Of a stretch of DNA of 15,324 nt, positions 7,199-15,005 are shown piece by piece. The position numbers were made by a program, and so were the translations under genes. Under the pieces are notes generated by a model. The model made no database searches. It saw only the letters and a program-made list of their open reading frames with translations, and was not told the origin of the DNA. The stretch's first letter is position 1. Each line of letters opens with the position of its first letter. The DNA is from Sphingobacterium sp. UBA1575 (GTDB lineage: Bacteria; Bacteroidota; Bacteroidia; Sphingobacteriales; Sphingobacteriaceae): the NCBI GenBank assembly GCA_002322865.1, contig DCOH01000021.1:175735-191058 (forward strand), written 5' to 3'.

Positions 7199-9058
7199 TT
7201 ATAGGCCTTTGCCAAAGCGTTCGGCTAATTCTTGTAATGTGATCGTAATAATAACCGGTTTCCCCGAAAGGGATATGTTCGGCGATTCGCAGGCAAATAA
7301 ACGGTCGATCAGATCCGCCATTTCCTCATTGTCCAATTTTGCACCGTGCTTGATCGAGGCATTCTTGGCCAAACTCTTGGCCAGTTTTTCCCTTTTGCTC
7401 AATTTCAGGTCGCTCTGGTTTTTGAAATCCTCCAGCAACCGTTCGATGATCTGTCCTTCATTGATCTTTTCCAGATCTGCAGGGATGCCATCCACGATAT
7501 AGGTCGTCTTCCCAAAAGGCCTTAACTGGAATCCCAATGCGGTGATCTCCGGTAGGATGTCCTGTACCAAAGCGAAATCCGCCGCTGCCAGATCGATGGT
7601 CTGTGGGAATAAGCTTTGTTGACTTACCCCTTGGTTCTGCTGCAATTGTTGCTGGAACTGTTCAAACAGGATCCGCTCATGGGCAGCCTGTTGGTCGATC
7701 AGCATAAATCCCGAATGGATCTGCGAAACAATATATCGGTTATGTATTTGAAAGAACTGTTTCTTCGGTTGGTCCGACGGTTGTATGATCGACGACTCCG
7801 AACTGCTCTCCGCAGGGTGCAAGGTCAATTGTTCTGCCTCCTCGGTTTCTGTAATCTGATACAAAGTATCCCAATTTTGTGGAATACTGTTCTTTTTTTC
7901 CAATCGTTCAGGATAACTGTAGCTACGATTCGACTTTGGTGTCCCATCATCAAATGGATTGAAGTTGGGATTGAAGTTTATCGTAGGCACTTGGATCTCC
8001 TCCAAGGGCTTTGGCGTGATCAGGGAGTCAAATCCGGTCTCCTGCTCAAAGTCCAACGATGGCGCAATGTTGAACCTACCCAAACTCCGTTTCACGGCCG
8101 AACGTAAAATCGCATAGATCGCTTTATCATCCTCATATTTGATCTCTGTTTTTGTAGGATGTACGTTGATATCGATCTTCGATGGGTCGATGTCAATGAA
8201 CAGTACATACAGCGGGTAGGTGTCTGCCGGAAGAATATCTTCATAGGCATTCATCACCGCATGGTTCAAATACGGATCTTTGATAAAACGGTTGTTCACA
8301 AAGAAAAATTGCTCTCCTCTGGTCTTTTTCGCAAACTCCGGCTTCCCGATAAATCCCTTGATGTTCAGGATGCTCGTCGTTTCTTCTACAGGAACAAGTC
8401 TTTGGTTATAATTGTTTCCAAAGAGGTGTACAATTCGTTGTTTTAAGGATTCTTTTGGTAGATGGAAGAGTTCGTTCCCTTCGTTGTGGAAGGAAAAGAA
8501 GATCCCGGGATGAGCTAGGGCAATTCGTTGGAATTCATCGATGATGTGCCGCAGTTCCACCGCATTGCTCTTGAGGAAATTCCGGCGAGCCGGAATATTG
8601 TAGAACAGGTTTTTCACCTGTATGCTGGTACCATTGCTGACCTGGTCGGGATATTGTTGGATCACCTCCGATCCTTCGATCTCAATAACGGTTCCCAACT
8701 CATCCTCAACACGTTTGGTTCGAAGTTCCACGTGGGCAATGGCGGCAATGGAGGCCATGGCCTCCCCACGGAAACCCATTGTACGGATCGCAAATAGATC
8801 CTCCGCTTTCCGGATCTTGGAGGTAGCATGCCTTTCAAAACATAATCGGGCATCCGTAACACTCATCCCACAGCCATTGTCTATGACTTGGATCAAGGTC
8901 TTTCCGGCATCTTTAATAATAAGTTTTATATGATCAGCTCCCGCATCTATCGCGTTCTCCATCAATTCCTTAATCGCTGAGGCCGGTCGCTGTACAACCT
9001 CACCTGCTGCAATCTGATTGGCCACTGAATCGGGGAGCAACTGAATAATATCCGACAT
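7199..9058 (-). CDS. mutL: DNA mismatch repair protein MutL
   Basis: 619 aa ATPase that couples MutS mismatch recognition to strand processing. The N-terminal GHKL domain is complete: VANQIAAGEVVQRPAS, KELMEN with catalytic Glu31, DNGCG at 60-64, ATSKI, GFRGEA at 95-100, then GTSIQVKNLFYNIPARR and INVHPTK. A low-complexity linker spans about 335-430. The C-terminal dimerisation domain contains QQSLFP at 480-485, matching the sliding-clamp binding motif Qxx(L/I)xP. The nuclease motif reads DQQAAHERILFE (455-466), with Gln in place of His in DQHAxxExxxxE; the usual C-P-H-G-R-P site reads C590-ESPNISLS-GKP. Endonuclease competence is therefore uncertain. It heads a four-gene operon. A -7-like box lies 6 nt before the ATG. 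Confidence 0.97.
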   Translation of the reverse strand: MSDIIQLLPDSVANQIAAGEVVQRPASAIKELMENAIDAGADHIKLIIKDAGKTLIQVIDNGCGMSVTDARLCFERHATSKIRKAEDLFAIRTMGFRGEAMASIAAIAHVELRTKRVEDELGTVIEIEGSEVIQQYPDQVSNGTSIQVKNLFYNIPARRNFLKSNAVELRHIIDEFQRIALAHPGIFFSFHNEGNELFHLPKESLKQRIVHLFGNNYNQRLVPVEETTSILNIKGFIGKPEFAKKTRGEQFFFVNNRFIKDPYLNHAVMNAYEDILPADTYPLYVLFIDIDPSKIDINVHPTKTEIKYEDDKAIYAILRSAVKRSLGRFNIAPSLDFEQETGFDSLITPKPLEEIQVPTINFNPNFNPFDDGTPKSNRSYSYPERLEKKNSIPQNWDTLYQITETEEAEQLTLHPAESSSESSIIQPSDQPKKQFFQIHNRYIVSQIHSGFMLIDQQAAHERILFEQFQQQLQQNQGVSQQSLFPQTIDLAAADFALVQDILPEITALGFQLRPFGKTTYIVDGIPADLEKINEGQIIERLLEDFKNQSDLKLSKREKLAKSLAKNASIKHGAKLDNEEMADLIDRLFACESPNISLSGKPVIITITLQELAERFGKGL

Positions 9059-9064
9059 AATCTA

Positions 9065-9072
9065 CAAAGGTA
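9065..9072 (-). promoter_or_regulatory. Candidate -7 box for the mutL operon
   Basis: The minus strand reads TACCTTTG, an exact TAnnTTTG match, 6 nt before the mutL ATG. Transcription would start at or within a few bases of the ATG, implying a leaderless or near-leaderless mRNA. No convincing -33 box was found at the usual spacing. Confidence 0.35.
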
Positions 9073-9110
9073 CAAAAAAACGGTTATAGGGACGGATGAA
9101 AAACACAGCT

Positions 9111-9294
9111 CGTCATTGCGAGGAGGCCTTCCGTCATTGCGAGGAGGAACGACGAAGCAATCTTTCGCCATGTCATGGTGAGCGTAGTCGAACCATCTGT
9201 TCGTTTCATAGCGTACAGATCCTTCGACTACGCTCAGGATGACAATCTTAAAGATTGCTTCGTGCCTCGCAATGACGGCAAGGCGCAATGACGG
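9111..9294 (+). repeat. Nested inverted-repeat element, copy 2
   Basis: Outer arms at 9132-9165 and 9250-9277, inner arms at 9172-9203 and 9212-9243, nearly identical to copy 1. Truncated extra outer units flank it: CGTCATTGCGAGGAGGC at 9111-9127 on the left and CGCAATGACGG at 9284-9294 on the right. It separates the lysine operon (lat stop 15 nt away) from mutL, and may act as a 3'-end structure for lat. Open frames running through it are by-products of the repeat, not genes. Confidence 0.92.
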
Positions 9295-9311
9295 TAAGTC
9301 TACACCAATGC

Positions 9312-10643
9312 CTATGAAGAAATATCCGCCTTCGCTACAGCCCCATTCTCAACCCTATCCACAACCCTATCCACAATCTCCAAGGCCTTATCCAAATCCT
9401 CCTTCGTAGCAGTTAAATGCGGTCTGAAACGAATACTCACCTCCCCACATCCCAAAATCAACATCTGCTCCTTCATCGCTTCTTCCACAAACTTATCCCG
9501 GAACTCCACCGATGGCAGATCAAAAGCACACAACAATCCTTTCCCCCTAACATTCGTAATCTCTTCATGTTTCTCCGAAAGATCCGATAACCTGCCCTGC
9601 AGATACTCCCCTAAAGTCGCCACTTTCTCCACCAAATTCTCCTTCTCAATAATCTCCAAGATCAACCTAAACCTCACCATATCCACTAAATTCCCACCAA
9701 AGGTAGAATTGATCCGACTTGACTCCTTAAATACATGATGCTCTACCCGGTCAAATTTCTCCCGATTGGCCAAAATCCCACAAACCTGGGTTTTCTTTCC
9801 AAAAGAGATCACATCCGGGGTAATCCCATAATGCTGGTAGCACCACATCTTTCCGGTCATGGCAATACCTGTCTGCACCTCATCCAAAATCAAGATGATA
9901 TCATGCTCATCACAGATCCTGCGCAATTCCTGGAAAAACTCTTTCCGGAAATGGTTATCACCACCTTCCGCTTGGATTGGCTCCAAAATCAAACAAGCAA
10001 TATCATTCGGATTATTCTTGATCGCCAATTCAATTTCTTCGATGGCTTTTTTCTCCAATTCGATGGTTTCATTGATGGATTCCTCCGTCAATGGGAAAGT
10101 AAGCTTCGGATTACTGATCCTTGGCCAATCAAATTTTGGGAAATACATGTATTTCCTAGGGTCTTTCGTATTCGTCAAAGAAAGGGTATAGCCCGTTCTT
10201 CCATGGAAAGCCTGCTTGAAATGGATCACCTGACTGGCTTCCACTTCAATTCCCTTGCTCATATTCAACCGGGTCTTCCAGTCGAATGCAGCCTTTAGGG
10301 CATTTTCCACGGCCAAACCACCACCGTCAATAAAAAAACAGTAACTCAATTCCTGTGGGATCCCTACGCGCTCGAAGGTGTCCACAAAATCCGCATATTC
10401 CCTTGGGTAGATATCCGAAAGGGCCAGTTTGTTGATGGATGCATCTTTTAATTGTTCCGCATGCGCCAAAATATGGGGATGGTTATAGCCCACGGGCGAT
10501 GATGCGAACATACTGAACATATCCAGGTATTCTTTGCCATCCACGTCTACAATATAGGAACCGTGTGATTTTTCCAGATCGATGACCACTGGTAGGCCAT
10601 CCGCCAGAATATGCTTTGCTAATCGTTGATGTGTTTCTCTCAT
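9312..10643 (-). CDS. lat: L-lysine 6-transaminase (lysine epsilon-aminotransferase)
   Basis: PLP enzyme moving the epsilon-amino group of L-lysine to 2-oxoglutarate, giving 2-aminoadipate 6-semialdehyde (cyclising to piperideine-6-carboxylate) and glutamate. 443 aa from ATG 10643; the upstream TTG adds only two residues and is unlikely. Class III aminotransferase features: FFIDGGGLAVENALKAAF at about 103-120, QAFHGRTGYTLS, ILDEVQTG with Asp254 for the pyridine nitrogen, and SFGKKTQVCG with Schiff-base Lys283. The FGKKTQVCG string and length match LAT enzymes such as the mycobacterial one rather than ornithine or GABA aminotransferases. It starts 8 nt after the aldehyde dehydrogenase stop, so the two consecutive pathway steps share an operon. 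The gene ends beside nested element copy 2. Confidence 0.94.
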   Translation of the reverse strand: MRETHQRLAKHILADGLPVVIDLEKSHGSYIVDVDGKEYLDMFSMFASSPVGYNHPHILAHAEQLKDASINKLALSDIYPREYADFVDTFERVGIPQELSYCFFIDGGGLAVENALKAAFDWKTRLNMSKGIEVEASQVIHFKQAFHGRTGYTLSLTNTKDPRKYMYFPKFDWPRISNPKLTFPLTEESINETIELEKKAIEEIELAIKNNPNDIACLILEPIQAEGGDNHFRKEFFQELRRICDEHDIILILDEVQTGIAMTGKMWCYQHYGITPDVISFGKKTQVCGILANREKFDRVEHHVFKESSRINSTFGGNLVDMVRFRLILEIIEKENLVEKVATLGEYLQGRLSDLSEKHEEITNVRGKGLLCAFDLPSVEFRDKFVEEAMKEQMLILGCGEVSIRFRPHLTATKEDLDKALEIVDRVVDRVENGAVAKADISS

Positions 10644-10651
10644 AATCAATT

Positions 10652-12181
10652 TTATAAATCAAATTTGATACCTTGTGCTAAAGGTAAATTGGTTGTATAA
10701 TTAATGGTGTTGGTCTGTCTGCGCATGTAAACTTTCCAAGCATCGGAGCCGGACTCCCGACCACCACCTGTTTCTTTCTCGCCACCAAAGGCACCACCGA
10801 TCTCCGCACCGGAAGTTCCAATGTTCACATTGGCTATCCCACAGTCAGAACCGTTCTGGCTCAGGAACATCTCTGCTTCCCGAAGGCTATTGGTCATGAT
10901 GGCTGAAGACAAACCTTGTTTTACATCGTTCTGGATGGCGATCGCCTGATCCACTTCACCCTTGTATTTAATTAAATATAGAATAGGAGCGAAGGTCTCA
11001 TGCTGCACAATCTCATAATTGTTCTCCACCTCGGCAATCACCGGCGTCACATAACAGCCGCTTTCATAACCCTTACCTTTCAATACTTCTGCTTTGGTCA
11101 ACAATTTACCGCCCTCCGCTTTGATTTTTTCCACGGCAGATAGGTACATATTTACAGCATCCGTATCGATCAATGGTCCCATATGGTTATTGCTATCCAA
11201 TGGATCACCGATCTTGATCTGCTTATAAGCATCTACCAGGGATTTCTTCACCTTATCATAGATGCTTTCATGGATGATCAATCGACGGGTGCTGGTACAA
11301 CGTTGTCCCGCTGTTCCAACAGCTCCGAATACCGCCCCAATGATAGTCATTTTAAGATCGGCACTCGGAGAAACGATAATCGCATTGTTTCCACCCAATT
11401 CCAATAACGACCTGCCCAGACGTTGTGCAACGGTTGTCGCCACGATCTTACCCATGCGGGTGGAGCCTGTAGCCGAGATCAAGGGGATTCTTTCGTCTTC
11501 CGAAAGCCATTGCCCCACTTCAGCTCCTCCAGTGATGACAGAAGATATTCCTTCCGGCATTTTGTTCTCTTTGAGAATGGCTGCCAGGATCTTTTGGCAG
11601 GCCAAGGCGCATAAAGGTGTTTTTTCACTTCCTTTCCATACGATCACATCGCCACAGACCAAGGCCAATGCCGCATTCCAAGACCATACCGCTACCGGGA
11701 AGTTGAAGGCCGAAATTATACCTACGATGCCCAAGGGATGGTATTGGTCGTACATCCGATGACCTGGACGTTCAGAATGAATCGTATTTCCATAGAGCTG
11801 TCTGGAAAGTCCAACGGCAAAATCGCAGATGTCGATCATCTCCTGCACCTCACCCAAACCTTCCTGGTAGGATTTCCCCATTTCATAGGATACCAATTTA
11901 CCCAGTACCGGTTTTAATTCGCGAAGTTTTTCGCCCAATTGACGAACCATCTCCCCACGCTTGGGCGCAGGGATATCGCGCCAGATCAGTTTGGCTTTCT
12001 CCGCCTCTTGTATTACTTTATCGTATTCTTTTTTTGTTGTGCTTTGTACTTTACCAATCAGTTTTCCGTTGGTAGGAGAATAGGAGCTAATGGTTTCACC
12101 CTTTGAAAACCACTTGCTTCCGGTTGATGTTCCTAAATTCTCATCGGCTAAGCCTAACGCTTTTAATTCTTTTGATGTCAT
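10652..12181 (-). CDS. amaB: ALDH7-family aldehyde dehydrogenase: 2-aminoadipate semialdehyde / piperideine-6-carboxylate dehydrogenase
   Basis: NAD-dependent oxidation of 2-aminoadipate 6-semialdehyde to 2-aminoadipate, the step after Lat. 509 aa, full length. Visible residues: SAFNFPVAVW with Asn160, VWKGSEKTP with Lys183, ATGSTRMG (cofactor binding), LELGGNN with Glu261, and TAGQRCTSTRR with catalytic Cys295 preceded by Arg294 (human ALDH7A1 Arg301 contacts the substrate carboxylate). The C-terminus (SGAEIGGAFGGEKETGGGRE, then SGSDAWKVYMRR and LPLAQGIKF) is strikingly like human ALDH7A1/antiquitin, including the aminoadipate anchor loop region. The operon with lat settles the substrate. 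Its start faces glutaryl-CoA dehydrogenase across 142 bp. The symbol follows Pseudomonas usage. Confidence 0.93.
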   Translation of the reverse strand: MTSKELKALGLADENLGTSTGSKWFSKGETISSYSPTNGKLIGKVQSTTKKEYDKVIQEAEKAKLIWRDIPAPKRGEMVRQLGEKLRELKPVLGKLVSYEMGKSYQEGLGEVQEMIDICDFAVGLSRQLYGNTIHSERPGHRMYDQYHPLGIVGIISAFNFPVAVWSWNAALALVCGDVIVWKGSEKTPLCALACQKILAAILKENKMPEGISSVITGGAEVGQWLSEDERIPLISATGSTRMGKIVATTVAQRLGRSLLELGGNNAIIVSPSADLKMTIIGAVFGAVGTAGQRCTSTRRLIIHESIYDKVKKSLVDAYKQIKIGDPLDSNNHMGPLIDTDAVNMYLSAVEKIKAEGGKLLTKAEVLKGKGYESGCYVTPVIAEVENNYEIVQHETFAPILYLIKYKGEVDQAIAIQNDVKQGLSSAIMTNSLREAEMFLSQNGSDCGIANVNIGTSGAEIGGAFGGEKETGGGRESGSDAWKVYMRRQTNTINYTTNLPLAQGIKFDL

Positions 12182-12323
12182 AATATGGTTTATATTATTC
12201 GAAATTTATATAAATATAAAGAATATATTTTGTTATTTCATAGTTGAATCTGAATATTTATTGCTGCATCATATTTTCTAAGGAATATATTTCTTACATT
12301 AGGATGTTAAAATATAAACCAAT
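12182..12323. promoter_or_regulatory. Divergent control region of the lysine-catabolism genes
   Basis: 142 bp, very AT-rich, between two divergent starts. The 11-mer AATATAAACCA occurs just before both ATGs: on the minus strand at 12196-12186 (4 nt before the start) and on the plus strand at 12311-12321 (2 nt before). A perfect 12-bp palindrome ATTTATATAAAT lies at 12204-12215, and GAATATATTT is directly repeated at 12221-12230 and 12283-12292. No exact TAnnTTTG box was found in either direction. The symmetry suggests one shared regulator; its identity is not visible in this window. Confidence 0.5.
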
Positions 12324-13475
12324 ATGGACTACTACCTTCTCCACGAATTGCTCAGTCCGGAGCAACAGCTGATCCGCGATAGTATACGTGGATTTGTGAA
12401 ATCAGAGATCATCCCTGTTATCGATCAATACGCCCAAGACCATCAGGAAGTCCCTGAGCTAATGAAAAAATTAGGTGCATTGGGTGCTTTGGGGCCTTTT
12501 ATCCCGGAAGAATATGGCGGTGCCGGCCTTGACCAGATTTCCTATGGCCTGATCATGCAGGAGCTGGAATTTGGCGATTCGGCCATCCGTTCGGCAGCTT
12601 CTGTACAATCATCTTTAGTGATGTTCCCCATCTATACCTTCGGTTCGGAAGAACAGAAAAGAAAATACCTGCCCAAATTGGCAACAGGCGAATGGATCGG
12701 GTCCTTTGGGCTGACAGAACCTAACCACGGTTCTGATCCTGCGGGGATGGAAACCAGGCTGTCAAAAGATGGCGATGGTTATAGGCTTTCGGGTTCCAAG
12801 ATGTGGATCACCAATTCGCCGGTTTGCGATCTGGCGGTTGTCTGGGCTCGGGATGAGGAACAGAAGGTGCGCGGGGTGATTGTAGAACGGGGAATGGAAG
12901 GGTTCAGTACGCCGGAGACCCTACATAAATGGTCTTTGCGGGCTTCTCGGACTGGAGAGCTGGTTTTTGATCAGGTGTTCATTCCGCAGGAGAACCTCCT
13001 TCCGGAGGTCAGTAGTATGAAAGGGCCGCTTTCCTGCCTGAATTCTGCTCGATATGGTATTTCTTGGGGAGCTATTGGTGCTGCGGTCGACTGTTATGAA
13101 ACGGCTCTTCGCTATGCCAAGGAAAGGGAGCAGTTCGGAAAACCCATTGCCTCTTTTCAGCTCCAGCAAAAGAAACTGGCCGAAATGGCAACAGAAATCA
13201 CCAAAGCGCAATTGCTATCCTGGCGATTGGGGCAGTTGAAATCCGAAAACCGGGCTACGCCTGCACAGATCTCCATGGCCAAAAGGAACAATGTACACAT
13301 GGCCTTGCAGGTGGCGCGCGAAGCCAGGCAGATCCTCGGTGCAATGGGTATTGTGGGTGATTTCCCGATCATGCGGCACATGATGAACCTGGAATCTGTG
13401 ATTACCTACGAAGGGACCCATGATGTGCACCTGTTGATCACTGGTCAAGATATCACCGGCATTAATGCTTTCTGA
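12324..13475 (+). CDS. gcdH: Glutaryl-CoA dehydrogenase (decarboxylating acyl-CoA dehydrogenase)
   Basis: FAD enzyme oxidising and decarboxylating glutaryl-CoA to crotonyl-CoA, passing electrons to ETF; late step of lysine degradation. 383 aa. It is told apart from other acyl-CoA dehydrogenases by IRSAASVQSSLVMFPIYTFG, where Arg89 matches the glutarate-binding Arg94 of human GCDH, and by TYEGTHDVHLLITGQDITGI, where Glu363 matches catalytic Glu370. Also present: GSFGLTEPNHGSDPAGMETR (FAD/substrate loop), WITNS, NSARYGISWG, and MNLE before the catalytic loop. It diverges from the ALDH7-lat operon, supporting a shared lysine pathway role; the intervening aminoadipate transaminase and oxoadipate dehydrogenase are not in the window. 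The last codons lie in a 23-bp sequence repeated just downstream. Confidence 0.95.
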   Translation: MDYYLLHELLSPEQQLIRDSIRGFVKSEIIPVIDQYAQDHQEVPELMKKLGALGALGPFIPEEYGGAGLDQISYGLIMQELEFGDSAIRSAASVQSSLVMFPIYTFGSEEQKRKYLPKLATGEWIGSFGLTEPNHGSDPAGMETRLSKDGDGYRLSGSKMWITNSPVCDLAVVWARDEEQKVRGVIVERGMEGFSTPETLHKWSLRASRTGELVFDQVFIPQENLLPEVSSMKGPLSCLNSARYGISWGAIGAAVDCYETALRYAKEREQFGKPIASFQLQQKKLAEMATEITKAQLLSWRLGQLKSENRATPAQISMAKRNNVHMALQVAREARQILGAMGIVGDFPIMRHMMNLESVITYEGTHDVHLLITGQDITGINAF

Positions 13476-13518
13476 TCGATTGGGTTTACAAGTACTAATG
13501 CTTTCTGATCCATTGGGT
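13463..13518. repeat. 23-bp direct repeat at the convergent gene junction
   Basis: TAATGCTTTCTGATC plus GATTGGGT (13463-13485) and TAATGCTTTCTGATC plus CATTGGGT (13496-13518) are identical except for one base, with a 33-bp period. Copy 1 carries the last codons and stop of glutaryl-CoA dehydrogenase (N-A-F-stop). Copy 2, read on the other strand, carries the last codons and stop of the DoxX-like protein (TQWIRKH-stop). Because 33 bp is 11 codons, copy 1 would also read TQSIRKH-stop in the same minus frame. Confidence 0.85.
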
Positions 13519-14808
13519 CTGATGAGATTTCAGCGTGCTTTTCTCCGCAGGCATAGCGGTCAGGCGAATTGTTCCTTGCGATTTGCCTGATTGCTCCGAT
13601 AGCAGGAGGTCGCCATTGGGTGCTACACTGTACTTGAATTCGAATCCCTTTTCTCCGGATTTAGAGATGATCTTGAGCAGCTGTTTCTTGGTATCCAGTA
13701 TTTTCTCATATTGTTCTGATTTTCCATTCTCGTATTTGATCATGAAATATTGATCGCTCATAAAGATGAAAGCTTCCCAATAGCTAGGCATGTTCATGCT
13801 TTCTCGTATGCCGGCTTGGTCATTGTCGATGTGGTAGTAGCCATATAATGGGGTGTTTTCGTCGAAGATGTTCACGTAAAGTTTTTTGGTATTCAAAATG
13901 GTGTATATATTCATGGATATGGTTCCTACAATAAGGAGATATTTGAGCACTTGTAAGGCTATTCTAATTTTTTTGCTTTTAATATAGGTGAATAGGCTTG
14001 GACTGGGGCTCAATTGCGATTTTTTTTGGAGAACCAAAAAGTCGTAGAAATTTTTCAATTGAGGCAGCAGGAGATAGAAGGTGAGCAGGACCAAAGCCGT
14101 GGAAAGTATTTTCACACTGACATCATAGCTGTAGTTGATCAACATGATATTGACGGAAGCCGCAAAGCTGATCAAGGCACCTAAGGTTGCTGTTCTTCGG
14201 AACAACAGGAGGATGGCCAAGATCTCTACGATCCCAACAAAAATATTGTAGCTGTAGGAGTATCCGAAAAATGCCCAAGTAAGTCCCATAGGGGATAGAT
14301 CGCCTAATTTTGTGTTCAGGGTGAGGATATTTGGAAAGGGGAATTGGGTTTTGAATAGTTTGATCAGTCCGTAGTTGATGAGCATGAGGCCAACATAATA
14401 GCGGATTATGGTATGTAATAGGCTATTTGCCTTCGCTAATCTATTCTCTTGGTTGAATTTGTTTTTTCTAGGGATTATCCAATAGATAACTGTTCCTAGG
14501 AGACTCAGTAAAAAAACGAAGCCTATAATGAACCAGAAATAGAGGTGATCGCCCGATCCTCGGCCAACTAATTCTATATTTCCTGCATCATGGAATATGG
14601 ATTTTATCCAGTCGAAACGCATCAACCAGGTAAATAGTTGAAGGAATATTTTATTGACCCAAGTCAAGAATGGAAATGTGGAATTGTTGTAAGTGATGAT
14701 AAAGGATAGTATGAATAGGAATAGGAACCAGAAGAGGATGGGTTTTTTTGGAATGCGCAGGGAATGTTTGGCTTCCGTAGGTTGTGGGTTGTTGTTTTCC
14801 TTTTTCAT
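13495..14808 (-). CDS. DoxX-like polytopic membrane protein
   Basis: 437 aa. Membrane segments at about 24-40, 89-112, 132-152, 187-204, 207-226, 233-251 and 285-305, then a soluble C-terminal part of about 130 residues. Segments three to six, with RYYVGLMLINYGLIKLFKTQFP and a membrane-embedded GIVEILAILLLFRRTATLGA stretch, resemble the DoxX/TQO-small-subunit-like four-helix core, in which a glutamate in this region is typical. Function is unknown; relatives have been tied to quinone or redox chemistry, but nothing here proves it. The C-terminal domain (YVNIFDENTPLYGYYHIDND onward) has no family I recognise. The gene is convergent with glutaryl-CoA dehydrogenase (19-bp gap). Its last codons lie in a duplicated 23-bp sequence, and AT-rich spaced repeats lie upstream. 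Confidence 0.75.
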   Translation of the reverse strand: MKKENNNPQPTEAKHSLRIPKKPILFWFLFLFILSFIITYNNSTFPFLTWVNKIFLQLFTWLMRFDWIKSIFHDAGNIELVGRGSGDHLYFWFIIGFVFLLSLLGTVIYWIIPRKNKFNQENRLAKANSLLHTIIRYYVGLMLINYGLIKLFKTQFPFPNILTLNTKLGDLSPMGLTWAFFGYSYSYNIFVGIVEILAILLLFRRTATLGALISFAASVNIMLINYSYDVSVKILSTALVLLTFYLLLPQLKNFYDFLVLQKKSQLSPSPSLFTYIKSKKIRIALQVLKYLLIVGTISMNIYTILNTKKLYVNIFDENTPLYGYYHIDNDQAGIRESMNMPSYWEAFIFMSDQYFMIKYENGKSEQYEKILDTKKQLLKIISKSGEKGFEFKYSVAPNGDLLLSEQSGKSQGTIRLTAMPAEKSTLKSHQTQWIRKH

Positions 14809-14841
14809 TATATTGGTCGGTTGTAAATAATTATGGCTGGA

Positions 14842-14930
14842 GTTATATAAAAAAAGATTGATATTATATAATATAGGCTTGTGTTATATAATATAGACTA
14901 GTTATATTTAATAAAAATCAGTTATTATAA
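14842..14930. repeat. AT-rich motif repeated every ~20 bp upstream of the DoxX-like gene
   Basis: Related units start at 14842 (GTTATATAA), 14863 (ATTATATAATATAG), 14883 (GTTATATAATATAG), 14901 (GTTATATTTAAT) and 14921 (GTTATTATAA), with spacings of 21, 20, 18 and 20 bp. The 13-mer TTATATAATATAG is exact at 14864-14876 and 14884-14896. A perfect 14-bp palindrome ATATTATATAATAT lies at 14861-14874. The nearest unit is about 34 bp upstream of the ATG at 14808. The rest of 14809-15005 shows no ORF or clear promoter box. Confidence 0.6.
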
Positions 14931-15005
14931 AACTAAGTAAAACCTATGCGTTATGGAAGCAGGAGTACGAAGGTTTAAGATTATTTAACAGCTAATCCGA
15001 TCCCC

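Noticed and set aside
7616..8933. Plus-strand open frames antisense to mutL
   Set aside because: The conserved MutL domains lie on the opposite strand; these frames have no recognisable domain.
8962..9288. Open frame on the minus strand across the mutL start and nested element copy 2
   Set aside because: The N-terminal half is a translation of the repeat (VIARHEAI, LSVVEGS, PRND strings) and the rest is out of frame over mutL; MutL itself is clearly the real gene.
10644..10649. TTG start two codons upstream of lat
   Set aside because: The ATG at 10643 is immediately available and gives the normal N-terminus.
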